Of a stretch of DNA of 64,000 bases, positions 53,636 to 64,000 are shown piece by piece. The notes under the pieces were generated by a model. The model ran no database searches and was not told where the DNA came from. It worked only from the letters and a program-made list of their open reading frames with translations. A program made the position numbers and the translations under genes. Location: positions 1 through 64,000 of the forward strand of contig JABLTG010000044.1 of NCBI GenBank assembly GCA_016618085.1, read 5' to 3'. Positions within the stretch are counted from its first letter, which is position 1. The number at the start of each line of letters is the position of its first letter. This DNA comes from Neovahlkampfia damariscottae (Eukaryota; Heterolobosea; Selenaionea; Neovahlkampfiida; Neovahlkampfiidae).

Positions 53636-56392
53636 ATGGAGTGGTATGAGGAGGTGAAGTTACAATTTCCGTATCTTTCTGGTCACTCAATGGTTCATTT
53701 TTCAAATCACAAAATTAATTATATTTTTATTTTTGGAGGACAAAAGGATACTGTACATCAAAATTCACTTTACATTTATGACTTGGGTTTTAAAAAAAAA
53801 AAATAATAACATTTTTCAAAGATACTTTTAAATTTCATGAAGCAAGTTCATTTGAAACCAAACAAAGAATAAATCATTCAAACACTATTTTTAAGCCAAA
53901 TTTGAAAAAATTTCAACCAGAACCAAGAGAACGTCAAGGATTCACAAAAATAGATTTGGCTGGAAAACAATCGATAATGCTTTTTGGAGGTATTGGTCCT
54001 GCTAATCAAATTGGTGTTAGTTCAAAATTAAAATTTTTTGAGGAGTTATGGGAACTTGAACTTCCACATGAAAGATTTGAAAAAACTGTTTGGTCAAAAC
54101 CGAAAGTAGACGGATCAAAGCAACCAAAAGGAAGATATGACCACACATTTTTAGGATATGCTCCGCATAAAGTTGTACTATTTGGTGGATTTGGTGAGGA
54201 GAAAAGAGCATTAAATGATCTTTGGATTTTAAATTTAAAAACAGACAAACTGGGACAAAACACTGCAAAATGGAAATGTATATCAGAATCAGAGATAAAT
54301 TATGGAACCGATTTAACAAAACCTGCTCCGAGATTTCAACATTCTTCTGTTTCAATGAAAGACAAAGTTTACATTTTTGGAGGAAAAAATGAACATGGAA
54401 TATTGAATGATTTGTGGTATTTACAAGTTTCAAACTATACTTGGACAAGAATTAAACACAGTTCTTTGACACCAACTCCTCGTTTTGGACATATGAGCAC
54501 TATTATCTTTGATACTTTATTTATTTTTGGAGGATTTTCAAATGTTTTAGATGAATATGAATCACATTACTCTAATACAGTTTTTAGTTATGATATTGGT
54601 AAAAAAAAAAAAAAAATGTTAAAAATTTTAAAGACGAAAATCGTTGGTTCAGCATGAAGATGAAAGAAAAAAATAAAATATTTCCAGATGGAAGAATAGG
54701 GTTTGGATCATGTGTTGTATCAGATCATATTTATATTTATGGTGGATTGGCTTATTCTAATGAGTTTGATGATTTTGGAAGAGTTTGTGATTTTTGGACG
54801 TTGAATACACATTTATTACATGAAGAAAGAAAAATTGGAAATTATACAATCATTAAGAAATTAGATTTTGGAAGTTTTTCTGATGTTTTTAAAGTTCGAG
54901 AAAAAAATACAAAAGATATATATGCGTTGAAAAGAATTCATGTAAATTGGAAAATGAACTCCAATCAATTTATCGTACCAGATTTTGATGTTTTAGGTGA
55001 AACATATATTCCAAAGACACTTCAACATAAGAATGTTTTGTCCATCAAGACTTCATTTTTAGCAAAAAAAGGAGATTCAGTTTTTGTATCTTTGATAATG
55101 CCATTTTGTGATTTAGGTGATTTTTTGAAAGTTTTTCATAAAAATAACTTGACAGAAGTGGTATGTTATTTCTAATTTTCACCTTTGTTATTCAGGAAAT
55201 TTTGTATTTTATCTTGCAGTTATTGGACGGAATGAATTATATTCATTCACAAAATGTGATCCATCGTGACATCAAACCAAAAAATATATTGGTAATTTCT
55301 GAAAGAACTCATGATAATATTGTTGTTCCAATTGCAAAAATAGCTGATTTTGGTTTGGCCAAGAATGTGACCACTAACAAAGCAAAGACAGTTCTTGGAA
55401 CTCAGATTTATATGGCACCCGAAGTAGAAAAACGAATTGGAAGTTATTCATTTTCTGCTGATGTATATTCACTTGGAGTTTTGATTTTCTTCATGTTTAC
55501 CAAACAAGAAATAAATTTCAAAATCAAAAAAAATTCAAATTTGATTCACGAATTACAAAACTCAGATTTCAAATACAAGAATCAATATGTGGGTATTATC
55601 AAAGATATGCTCAATGAAAAACCTGAAAAGAGACCAAGTTGTTTTGAATGTCACGAGATTTTTAAAAAGAACTTTTTGAAATTATTGGACACTGCAATTG
55701 GAAATCCAAATTCTTTAAATTATATTCCTTTGGAGGCTTTAAAATTAATTTCAACAAAAGGCTTCATCAGCAAAGGAATTGTCAATATTGCCACACCAAC
55801 AACACCTGATTCATTTTCTCCTTTACCTTTATTGAAATTAGGTTCTAAAAATGATATGTGGTCTAGAAGTTTTCGAAAGAAGGATTCAAGTCGAGTATTG
55901 AAGGAACTTGATTTTGATTCGGACTCTCCTGGTCCAAGAGAAATCAATGATGACTATGATGATTCTGGAATGTTTGATAGTTTATTCATTTGGTTGTGTA
56001 ATTTACAAATGATTGATTATGAAGAACTTTTTATTGAACATGGTTATGATGATTTGAATATTGTTAAGGATATGACTGTTTCAGATTTAAAGAATATTGG
56101 AATTCAAGAAAAAGACGATTTGAATGTGTTGGAACTCTCCATAGCTGAACTAAGAGAATATTTAGATCCAAATGATATGTCTTTTGAAGAGTTTGAAATT
56201 AGATGTTGGTTGAATTTCAATTCTTTGGAAGTGTATGAAACAATCATTCTTGAAAAGTTCTCAAGTCTGAGAGAAATTTCTGAACTTTCATTGGAAGATT
56301 TAAAAAAATTGGAAATCACAAAAAGAGGTCACTTGAAGAAATTTGAACAAAAAATTCAAGAATTAAAACAAAAATTTTCACAATCAAAATAA
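53636..56392 (+). CDS. Kelch-repeat, protein kinase and SAM-domain protein
   Basis: Four exons (53636..53786, 53822..54598, 54634..55160, 55196..56392; introns 35 nt each) give 883 residues. Residues ~1-400 hold Kelch blades with repeated IFIFGG, MLFGG, VVLFGGFG, VYIFGG and IYIYGG strands followed by DLW. The kinase domain starts near IGNYTIIKKLDFGSFSDVF (glycine loop), then ALKRI (VAIK Lys), HRDIKPKNI, ADFGLAK, APEV and ADVYSLGVL; all catalytic residues are present. Two SAM-like modules follow: IWLCNLQMIDYEELFIEHGY with DLKNIGI, and RCWLNFNSLEVYETIIL with DLKKLEI. A Ser/Thr kinase scaffolded by a propeller and SAM oligomerisation is likely. Confidence 0.9.
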
Positions 56393-56401
56393 AAACGTTT
56401 C

Positions 56402-56406
56402 ATTGG
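56402..56406 (+). promoter_or_regulatory. ATTGG box of the LIM-RhoGAP gene
   Basis: ATTGG 19 nt before the ATG at 56426. Confidence 0.4.
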
Positions 56407-56425
56407 TCGGATTTTTAACTGAAAA

Positions 56426-58529
56426 ATGAAAAGCATTAAAACCCTCTTGTCAAAAACAAAAGGAAAAACTATCATCTGTGATGCTTGTAAAGAAAGAATA
56501 TATGATAAGGAAATGAAAGAAGTTTTTGATTTACATTATCACATTAGTTGCTTCAGTAAAATCAAAAAAAAAAAAATTAAACCAAATTTTCACTCTTAGA
56601 ATGCACATGTTGCGGAAAAGAATTAAAAAATGATAGTTTCATACTTCATGATAATTTACTTCATTGTGAAAGAGATTACGATAGAAAAGTTAAAAGAAGA
56701 AGTCATAGAAAAAAAGCTATTAAATTAGAACTACCTGATAGTATTTTTGATGAAGAAAAAATAGAATTTTACCAAAAAATAACAGAAAAAATACAAGAAG
56801 AACAAGATTTAGGAATAGATATTTTGGGTGGAAATTTCACTGTTTCACTCTCCATGACTAAAGAAATCAATTTCATAGAGTTCAAGGTGGATTCCAAATT
56901 TGGAGAAATAATGAAGAAAATACAACAAAAATCAGAAGTTTATGAAAGTTTATTATCTTGGTTGAAACCATATGAAATACAAATGAAAGAAATTTCAGGT
57001 CTTGAAAGTAAAATTTTTCAAAAACTTCCAAAATTTGAGAATGATGAATTTTACAACTCCATTGAAAAAATTGGAAGTGAAAATGAAAAATGGAAATTTG
57101 TTCAAAATTTCAACAACATTTTACAAGAAACTCTAGATGTACATCAAAATTGTATTGAAAAAATGAATGAATTTGATGTAAAGTACCAAAAGTAAAAAAA
57201 AAACTTAGATTTAATAATTCAACTTTTAGGTATTTGAAGAATCCAACATTTCAAAATTCAATCATTGAAAATTTACATTTTTTGCATGATCAATCATTTG
57301 ATTATGCCAAATATTGCGAAACCGTTGAAATTGAGGATTATTTATTGAAATCCTTGTATTCCATTTTTCAATGTCCATTGGACACGTCAATAAAATCATT
57401 ATTGACGGAAAAACAAATTCAAAAGTTGAAGACTTATAAAATACCTCGTTACATTGAACCAAAATTCAGAAATCAAATTTTTGGTGTTGAACTTGAAGAT
57501 ATTATGAAGAGAAAAAATGAAGCTACAAAATTTTGTCCAACAGCAATTCAAGATTTGATAGAATACTTGGAGAAGTTTGGTCCTGAAAAAGAAGGAGTTT
57601 TTAGAATTCCAGGAAGCCAAGAAAAAGTTTTTCTTTTTAAATCTTTGATTGATTCTGGGAGGTTCAATGAAATTGAAAAAGATCCATCTGAACTTCACTC
57701 ATTGGGATCATTATTGAAGTTATTTTTCAGAGAATTACCAAATCCATTGTTGACTTTTGAATTATATGATGAGTTTATTTCATTCCCAACTGGAAATGAT
57801 GAAGAAACGATTCAATATTTTTCACAATTGATTCCAAAATTGCCCACAGTTCGAAGGTATACACTTGACAGATTGTTGTCACTTTTGTTCAAAATATCAT
57901 TAAATTCAAGTGAAAATATGATGAATGCAACTAATTTATCAACATGCTGGGCTATAAATTTGTTGAAATCTGAAGATGCGGAAAGATTTTCATTGGATGT
58001 TTCAAAAGTGATTCAATGTGTCACAAAATTGATCACTTTTTATCCAGAATTAAAAGAAAATTTCTTCCCTGTTAATCGAAATCCAAAAACTAAAAAAGAA
58101 CTTCAAGAATTATTTCACAAATTTTCAAACAATGAAGGTTCCATCAACATCCACCAGTTACAAAATTTATTCATATTTGTTGGAGTTAAAGCTGATGAAG
58201 ATGATATTAAAGCATTTTTAAGGTATGTTTCACCAGAAAATATTGAGATTTCATATTTAACTGATTTCACAAAATGGTGGGAAGATCTTCCATCCAGTAA
58301 ATTTTTAGCTTGTGAATTGAAATTGAAATTATTGAAGAAAAGTTCAAAATTATTTGATACTTTTGATGTAGATAAGTCAAATTACTTGGATGAAAAACAA
58401 TTGAAAGAGCTATTGAATCATCTGTTTGAAGAAGACCAATACTCTTATGAATCATGCTTCAAAGAAATTGATGATAATCATGATGGAAAAATTACTTTTG
58501 CACAATTAACTTCTTCAATGTTTACTTGA
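56426..58529 (+). CDS. LIM-RhoGAP-EF-hand protein
   Basis: Three exons (56426..56555, 56600..57191, 57230..58529; introns 44 and 38 nt) give 673 residues. The LIM domain at residues ~18-75 has CDACKERIYDKE, HYHISCFKCTCCGKEL and CERDY. Splicing supplies the middle Cys pair. A helical region (~110-320) resembles F-BAR/BAR coiled coils. The RhoGAP domain (~350-520) has EGVFRIPGSQEKV with the catalytic arginine-finger Arg, LGSLLKLFFRELPNPLL and NLSTCWAINLL. Two C-terminal EF-hand units follow, the last with DVDKSNYLDEKQL and DDNHDGKITFAQL. It should inactivate Rho-family GTPases at the actin cortex, perhaps under Ca2+ control. Confidence 0.92.
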
Positions 58530-58581
58530 AAAATTAAAACCAAAATAAATATTTTATCAAAAAAAACACAAAATATTTTCA

Positions 58582-58586
58582 CCAAT
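58582..58586 (+). promoter_or_regulatory. CCAAT box of the GTPase-DUF4116 gene
   Basis: CCAAT 32 nt before the ATG at 58619. Confidence 0.35.
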
Positions 58587-58618
58587 AAGAAATTTTGGAA
58601 GAAAAACTCACAAACATT

Positions 58619-60777
58619 ATGTTTGAGGATAAAAGTTACAAACCAACAATTTGTGTTGGTTTTATTGGTCCAAGGCACAATGGAAAAACTAGTTTTGTGT
58701 CACAATTAAGACAGAAATATGGAGAAGTTAACATGTATCAATTCCTGGATGCCTCTCTTCTTTCTATAGAAAAATCACCACAAGAAATTTCCAGGTCATT
58801 AATATACAAATTACCGCAAGAAATACAAACCAAATCATCAATAAATTCATATTTTTGCATATTTGAAACTTCAACACATCATTTTGTTACTGTTGACATT
58901 CCTGGAAACCGAAGAAGAATTAAAAATTGTTTAAAAGGTATTTACGCATCAGATTCAGTTGTGTTGGTTATTTCAATGGTAGATGAGTATGAAGATATCA
59001 CAAGTTCAGATTGTTTTGTTCATGACCAATTGGTTGATCAATAAACTAATCGTCTGTCTCAATAAAATGGATGAGGTAACTACAATGAAGAAAAATTCAG
59101 AGAACAAGAAAAAAAACAAGAGAATTGTTAAAAAAGTACTACACCAAATACAAAGAACAATATTTTTATCCAAACCTCTTGGCAAAGAAAAATCATTCAA
59201 AACATCAACTTGCCCAATATTTTTTTTCCATACAACTCATGCATGTTGTGGGATTAAATTTATCAAAAAGTGAATTCGGATGTTCCATTCAAAGATGATC
59301 CTAAAAAAGTTTCAATTGGCTGCTCATATGTTGTTGAATGTACGGTTGTTAATAATCAAATATTGAATATAGAAAGTGATCAGATGAACACTAAATTATC
59401 AAGATTTGTTCTGGTGGACCATGATTTTATTTTTGGGTATGGCTTAGTGACGGAAATTCTTTCAACCAAAAAACAAAAACACAGTGAAAATTCAAAGTTG
59501 CAATTTGATTTTCTTGATGAAAAATTCTTGAATGACAAAAATCTATTTTTGGATTCTATTGGTAAAAATGCATTTGCATTATTATTTGCTTCCGAAGAAA
59601 TTCAAAATGATAAAAAAATTATTTCAACTCTTTTAAAAAATGATATTATGAATCTTCAATTTATGTCAAAAAGAGTCAGAAATGACAGAAGATTTTTTGA
59701 AGACGAATTGAAACATAATATTAATATTTTAAGATTTGCATCAAATGACCTCAGAAATGATTTGAATTTCATTAAATTTGCTGTTTATTACAACCCAATA
59801 GCTCTGAAATATGCTTCTGAAGAAATTCAAAATGATTATGATTTGGTGCTGAATTGTGTATCCAGAGAAGGAAAAACGATAAAATACGCTTCAGAAACTT
59901 TAAAGTATCACCCAACTATCTATAAAGCAGCCTTGGAGAATAATGGATTTTCCATTGCCTTTTTGCCAAATTTGGAAATTTCCAAAAATTTAGCTTTGAC
60001 AATTGTGAAAACTTATCCAGAGTTTCTTCACATTTTACCTTCAAAATTAAAACTTGATGAATATGTAGTTGTTTCAATCCTGAAAAAGAAGGGTTCATTG
60101 ATTAAATTCTTTCCTCGTGATTCAAAAACCGAAAAAATTTTATTGACAGCATTGGAGACTGATCAATATTTTTTTAATTTCCATCTTAGTGATAAATTCA
60201 GAAATGATTTGAAATTCATGATAAAGGCAGTTCAAATAAATGGAAAAGCTTTTCAGTTTGCATCACAAGAATTGAAACAAACAAAAAACTAATCATGGCA
60301 GCTTTGAAAAATGGAATTAATAGCTATAATATCACTTATATTGAAAATATATTACATAAAAATGAAGAATTGTTCATTGAATTCATGAAAAATTTTTCGC
60401 CATTTTTCTTGTGTGTTGATTGTCATGATTTGAAATCAAAAATGAAAGAATTTATGAAAAATAATTTTGAAATTTCTTTAGATTTGGTTGAAATAAACCC
60501 GTATGCTTTTTTTTTTTTGCCAATTGAATTCCAAGAAGATGAACAATTTGTAGGAAAATTATTGGAAAAAACACCTGATATTTACGAGTTTCTGCCATCA
60601 AAAACCAAAGAAAACTTGGAAATTGTTTTGAAGTTTGTTTTTTTGTCAAAATCTTACTTTCATTACAAAATACCAAAAGAGTTCCAAAATAACATTGAGG
60701 TAAAATGGATTTCTAACAAAAGGTTCAAAAGAATTTCAAAAATAGGAATTTTAGATTTAAAGTTTTTTTTCAATTGA
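58619..60777 (+). pseudogene. EF-1alpha-like GTPase fused to DUF4116-type repeats, with frame breaks
   Basis: The ATG at 58619 opens a translation-GTPase-like G domain: VGFIGPRHNGKTSF (P-loop), FVTVDIPGNRRRIKNCLKG (G3, in place of DAPGH) and, one base out of frame after 59040, LIVCLNKMDE (G4). A short piece resembling the end of EF-1alpha domain III follows (SRFVLVDHDFIFGYG), with domain II missing. From ~59500 about nine DUF4116-type units run in one frame (FASEEIQNDKKIISTLLKND and similar) to 60292. After another one-base break in an A run they continue at 60298-60777. A third frame change lies near 59270. It is either a pseudogene or a real gene with sequence errors. Confidence 0.65.
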
Positions 60778-61113
60778 AAACCTCAAATAGATATTTTTTT
60801 CCGGAGTTTGGAGACTCTCGGATAGAAAATAAATCTTTGATCAATATTTCGTGGAAAATTAAGGATATAGTGTTTTTTAACTAAAAAATGACAAATCAAT
60901 TCTGGAGATGAAGAAAAAAAATTGATGGGTCAAACGTTTAGAAGCAAATTGAACAGAAAAATTCCTTCGAATTATCCAAATCCGGCAAAATGGAAGGTCA
61001 ATTTGGATTCTGATTGGACCAGCAAATTTTTTTTCGGGAGAATGTGGATTGGTCAATTTCAGGTATAAAAGCAAATCGATCTTTTAGCCTTTTTATATTC
61101 AAAGAAATACAAA
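60778..61113 (+). promoter_or_regulatory. PKS promoter region with two ATTGG boxes and a TATA box
   Basis: 336-bp spacer with no supported gene. ATTGG boxes occur at 61011-61017 (TGATTGG) and 61048-61052, followed by TATAAAA at 61064-61070 and the PKS ATG at 61114. A TATA element this clear was not noticed at the other genes. Confidence 0.5.
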
Positions 61114-64000
61114 ATGAAGGTAGCAGTTATCGGTCTTGGATGTCGTTTTCCAGGTTCAAGCAATACCCCAGATGAATTTTTTGATAATTTAGTTTCAAAG
61201 AAGGATTGTGTTTCAGAAATACCTGACAACAGATGGAACAAGGATTTTTTTTATGATAAAGAAAAAGGTACACCTGGGAAGATCAATTCAAAGAAAGGTG
61301 GGTTCATGGATAATATTTTCAATTTTGATCATGAAGCTTTTTCGATGAGTGTTAAAGAGTCCAGTAACATTGATCCACAACAAAAAATACTTTTAGAAAC
61401 AACTTTACAAGCACTTGAAGATTCAAAGTTAGAGTACAGGGGATCAAAAACAGGTGTATTCATCGGCACAGGACAAGTCGATTTTTCAGGTTTTTTTTTT
61501 TTTTAACACTTTTTGCAGATTTTTCTTTGAGCAAACTTGAATATGTCAATGAATATACAGCTCATGGTAGTGCTTTATCTATCCATTCAAATATGCTTTC
61601 ATACAAATTCGACCTTCAAGGTCCATCACTATCAGTTGACACAGCTTGCTCAAGTAGTGGAACAGCAATGTATTTGGCAACAAGAGCCCTTGAATCTGGT
61701 GATTGTGAACAAGCTGTAGTTGGTGGAATCAATATGATTTTGAATCATGGCATGTCTGTAGCTTTCAGTAAACTTGGAGTTCTTTCACCTGATGGAATTT
61801 GTAGATCATTTGACAAAGATGCAAATGGTTATGTCCGTTCAGAAGGTTGCGGTGTTGTTGTTATCAAACCTTTAGAAAAAGCTATTCAAGATAATGACAA
61901 AATTTACTCTGTTATTATTTCAACAACTTGTAATGAAGATGGAGCAAGAAGTCCATCATTAACAATGCCATCATCAGAAGCTCAAAGACAAGTTATGGAA
62001 ACATCAATCAAAAAATCAAAAATTGATCCAAAGAAATTATTTTACATTGAAGCACATGCTACAGGTACACCAGTCGGTGATCCAATTGAAATGAATACAA
62101 TTGGATCTGTTTTTGGAATTAACAGAACAGATTCATTGAAAATGGGCTCAGTCAAATCAAATATTGGTCATTGTGAATGCTCAAGTTACATTGCAAGTTT
62201 AATTAAAGTTTCAATGATGATGCAAAAAGGATTATTATTACCAAGTATCAATTTTAAAACACCAAACCCAAAAATCAAATTTGAAGAATATAAATTATCA
62301 GTTCAAACAGAAGTTGAAAAATTTGATCCAAAAGATAAATTATTCGCTATTTCTTCATTTGGTTTTGGAGGATCAAATATTTGCACACTGTTGGAAGGAT
62401 TTGAACAAAAAGTTGAAAGAAAAGAAACTTGGAAATTACAATCAACTCCAAACGTTTATATTGTTAAAGCACAATCAGAAACAGCCCTCAAAGAAAGAGT
62501 TAAACTTATGCAAGAAAAATTTGCTTCAGAAGATCAACATAAAACAATGTTCACACTTAATTCATCATATCAAGATATTTATCGTTACATGAGTTTCGGA
62601 CTTGGAAAGAATATTAAAGAAGCAAAATTCTCTGAACCAATCAGAACATCAGATGACAACAAACCAATTTGTTTCGTTTTCAGTGGTCAAGGTCCACAAA
62701 ATATCAATATGGGAAGAACTTTATATTCAAAATTTCCATGCTTCAAATCTACAATTGATGAATGTGATGCAATTTATGAAAAAGCATCTGGTATTTCATT
62801 ACTCAAAGATATTGGTGTTTTTGGTTCAAAAATTGGTCAAGAAAAAGATGTTCAACAAATTCATATTACACTTCCAGCTTTGATATTTTTACAAATTGGA
62901 TTATACAAATTATGGATTAATTTTGGATTAAAACCAGATGTCATTATTGGACACAGTTTTGGAGAGATGTGTGCGACTTATGCTTCTGGATCTTGTTCTT
63001 TGGAAGAAGTACTCACTATCACTGCAAAAAGAGCAAAATTAATGTCAAATTTTGATAATTTAGGAACAATGATGGCTGTTGGAATTAGTGCATCAGAAGT
63101 CACAGAAATCATCAAAAAATTGGAAATCAAACAACTTTGGATCGCTGCAATCAATTCACCTGTTTCATGCACTTTAGGAGGAATCGTTGAAAGTGTTCAT
63201 AAGATGGCTAAATTTTGTGATGAAAAGAAAATTTTCAATAGAGTTTTAAGCGTTACAAATGCATATCATACACCATTACTTTCTTCATTAAGAGAAAAAG
63301 CTATAACAGAATTTGAAGGTTCAATTGTTTCTTCAACTGTTCCAAAAGTCAAAGTCATTTCAACTGTCACTGGAGATTTTTGGGAAACAGCTTTTGATGC
63401 TGATTACTTTTGGCAAAATGTTGAAAAAGGAGTTTTGTTTCAACAAGCTATTGAACTTGCAATGAAAACATTTGGAAATGAAACTGTATTTTTGGAAATG
63501 GCTGCTCATCCTGTTCTCTCAATTTCAATGAAACAAACTGGAGCTACAAACATCCTCAGTTCAATGAACAGAAAAGAAGATGAACAAACAACACTTTTCA
63601 AAACAATTGCTCATCTTTCTTCTCAAAAATTTGACTTAAATTGGAAGCAAATCATTGGAGAAGATGAAAAACTTTCAATTCCACCTTATCCATTTCAAAG
63701 AAAAACATGCTTTGCTGAAACTGAACAACACAAAAATTCAAGATTTATTCCAGAAGGAACAACAGGTATTCTCGGAAATTTATCAGACAACTCAAGAAAA
63801 ACTTGGAAAAATTTACTCAACACCAAGACTCATCCATTTTTAAAAGATCATATTGTTCAACAAACTACAATTTTCCCTGGCGCTGGTTATGTTGAACTTG
63901 CTTTAGAAGCACTTGGAAAGAATCTTCAAAATATTCAAATTCTTTCTGCATTGATGATTCCAACAGACTCTTCGTTTGTTGGTGTTGAAGTTACAATTGA
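61114..64000 (+). CDS. Type I polyketide synthase, 5' part
   Basis: Exons 61114..61489 and 61519..beyond the window (29-nt intron); more than 950 residues are visible and the frame is open at the edge. The ketosynthase begins VAVIGLGCRFPGS and has active-site DTACSSSGT, then EAHATGTPVGDP and SNIGHCE (Cys-His-His triad complete). The acyltransferase has FVFSGQGPQN, GHSFGE with the catalytic Ser, and an AYHTPLL segment. A dehydratase domain starts with HPFLKDHIV and FPGAGYVELAL, where the usual Gly of HxxxGxxxxP is Gln. The order KS-AT-DH matches animal-FAS-like and Dictyostelium-type PKSs. The product cannot be predicted from this part. Confidence 0.95.

Overview
The window is one end of a protist chromosome. 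It opens with a CCCAAA (TTTGGG) telomere-like array and is AT-rich and very gene-dense. Most spliced genes carry introns of only about 27-46 nt with GT...AG ends. TAA, TAG and TGA all end genes, so the standard code fits. Neighbouring convergent genes often lie within 60 nt of each other, and two pairs overlap at their stop codons. Almost every convincing start codon has a CCAAT/ATTGG box 7-65 nt upstream. The gene set (augmin subunit, golgin with GRIP domain, KDEL-ended BiP, Elp3, RhoGAP and RGS signalling, Kelch-kinase, DUF4116-type repeats, kinase-ATPase proteins, a type I PKS and a Fanzor remnant) suggests a free-living amoeboid or flagellate protist, perhaps heterolobosean- or Anaeramoeba-like. 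That placement is inference and has not been tested.

1-8.5 kb: telomere and decayed subtelomere, then a mu-like glutathione S-transferase, a WD40 protein, an augmin HAUS5/AUG5 subunit, a ubiquitin-like protein, a two-pore potassium-channel relative without GYG filters, a GRIP golgin and a low-molecular-weight tyrosine phosphatase. 8.6-25.2 kb: a damaged M43-type metallopeptidase with 16 EGF-like repeats, a ZIP zinc transporter, PARG, a large armadillo-like protein, ELP3, WDR37 and BiP.

25.3-30.2 kb is an accessory patch: a PH-domain remnant, a 19-20 bp tandem repeat, small genes with frame breaks, a divergent SAM / transglutaminase-like pair, and the C-terminal end of a Fanzor (TnpB-like) nuclease abutting a truncated RGS gene. 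30.2-37.5 kb: a lysyl-tRNA synthetase-like protein with degraded catalytic motifs, a secreted vanadium-haloperoxidase-like enzyme, an MFS transporter and a secreted beta-lactamase-like hydrolase.

37.5-46.3 kb: two head-to-head paralogues of a kinase-ATPase-helical-repeat protein. One is a clear pseudogene; the other is intact but has Asn in place of the catalytic HRD Asp. A decayed DUF4116-type array follows. 46.6-58.5 kb: an unknown 636-residue protein, cyclophilin-40, an RNF10-like RING ligase, a Myb/SANT protein, a Kelch-kinase-SAM-SAM protein and a LIM-RhoGAP-EF-hand protein. 58.6-64 kb: an EF-1alpha-like GTPase fused to DUF4116-type repeats with frame breaks, then a type I polyketide synthase (KS-AT-DH start) that runs off the window.

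Exon boundaries were assigned by hand from GT/AG sites, reading-frame continuity and family resemblance. For the genes where I give explicit joins, the coding lengths are multiples of three; the splices themselves are untested. No tRNA or rRNA gene was recognised.
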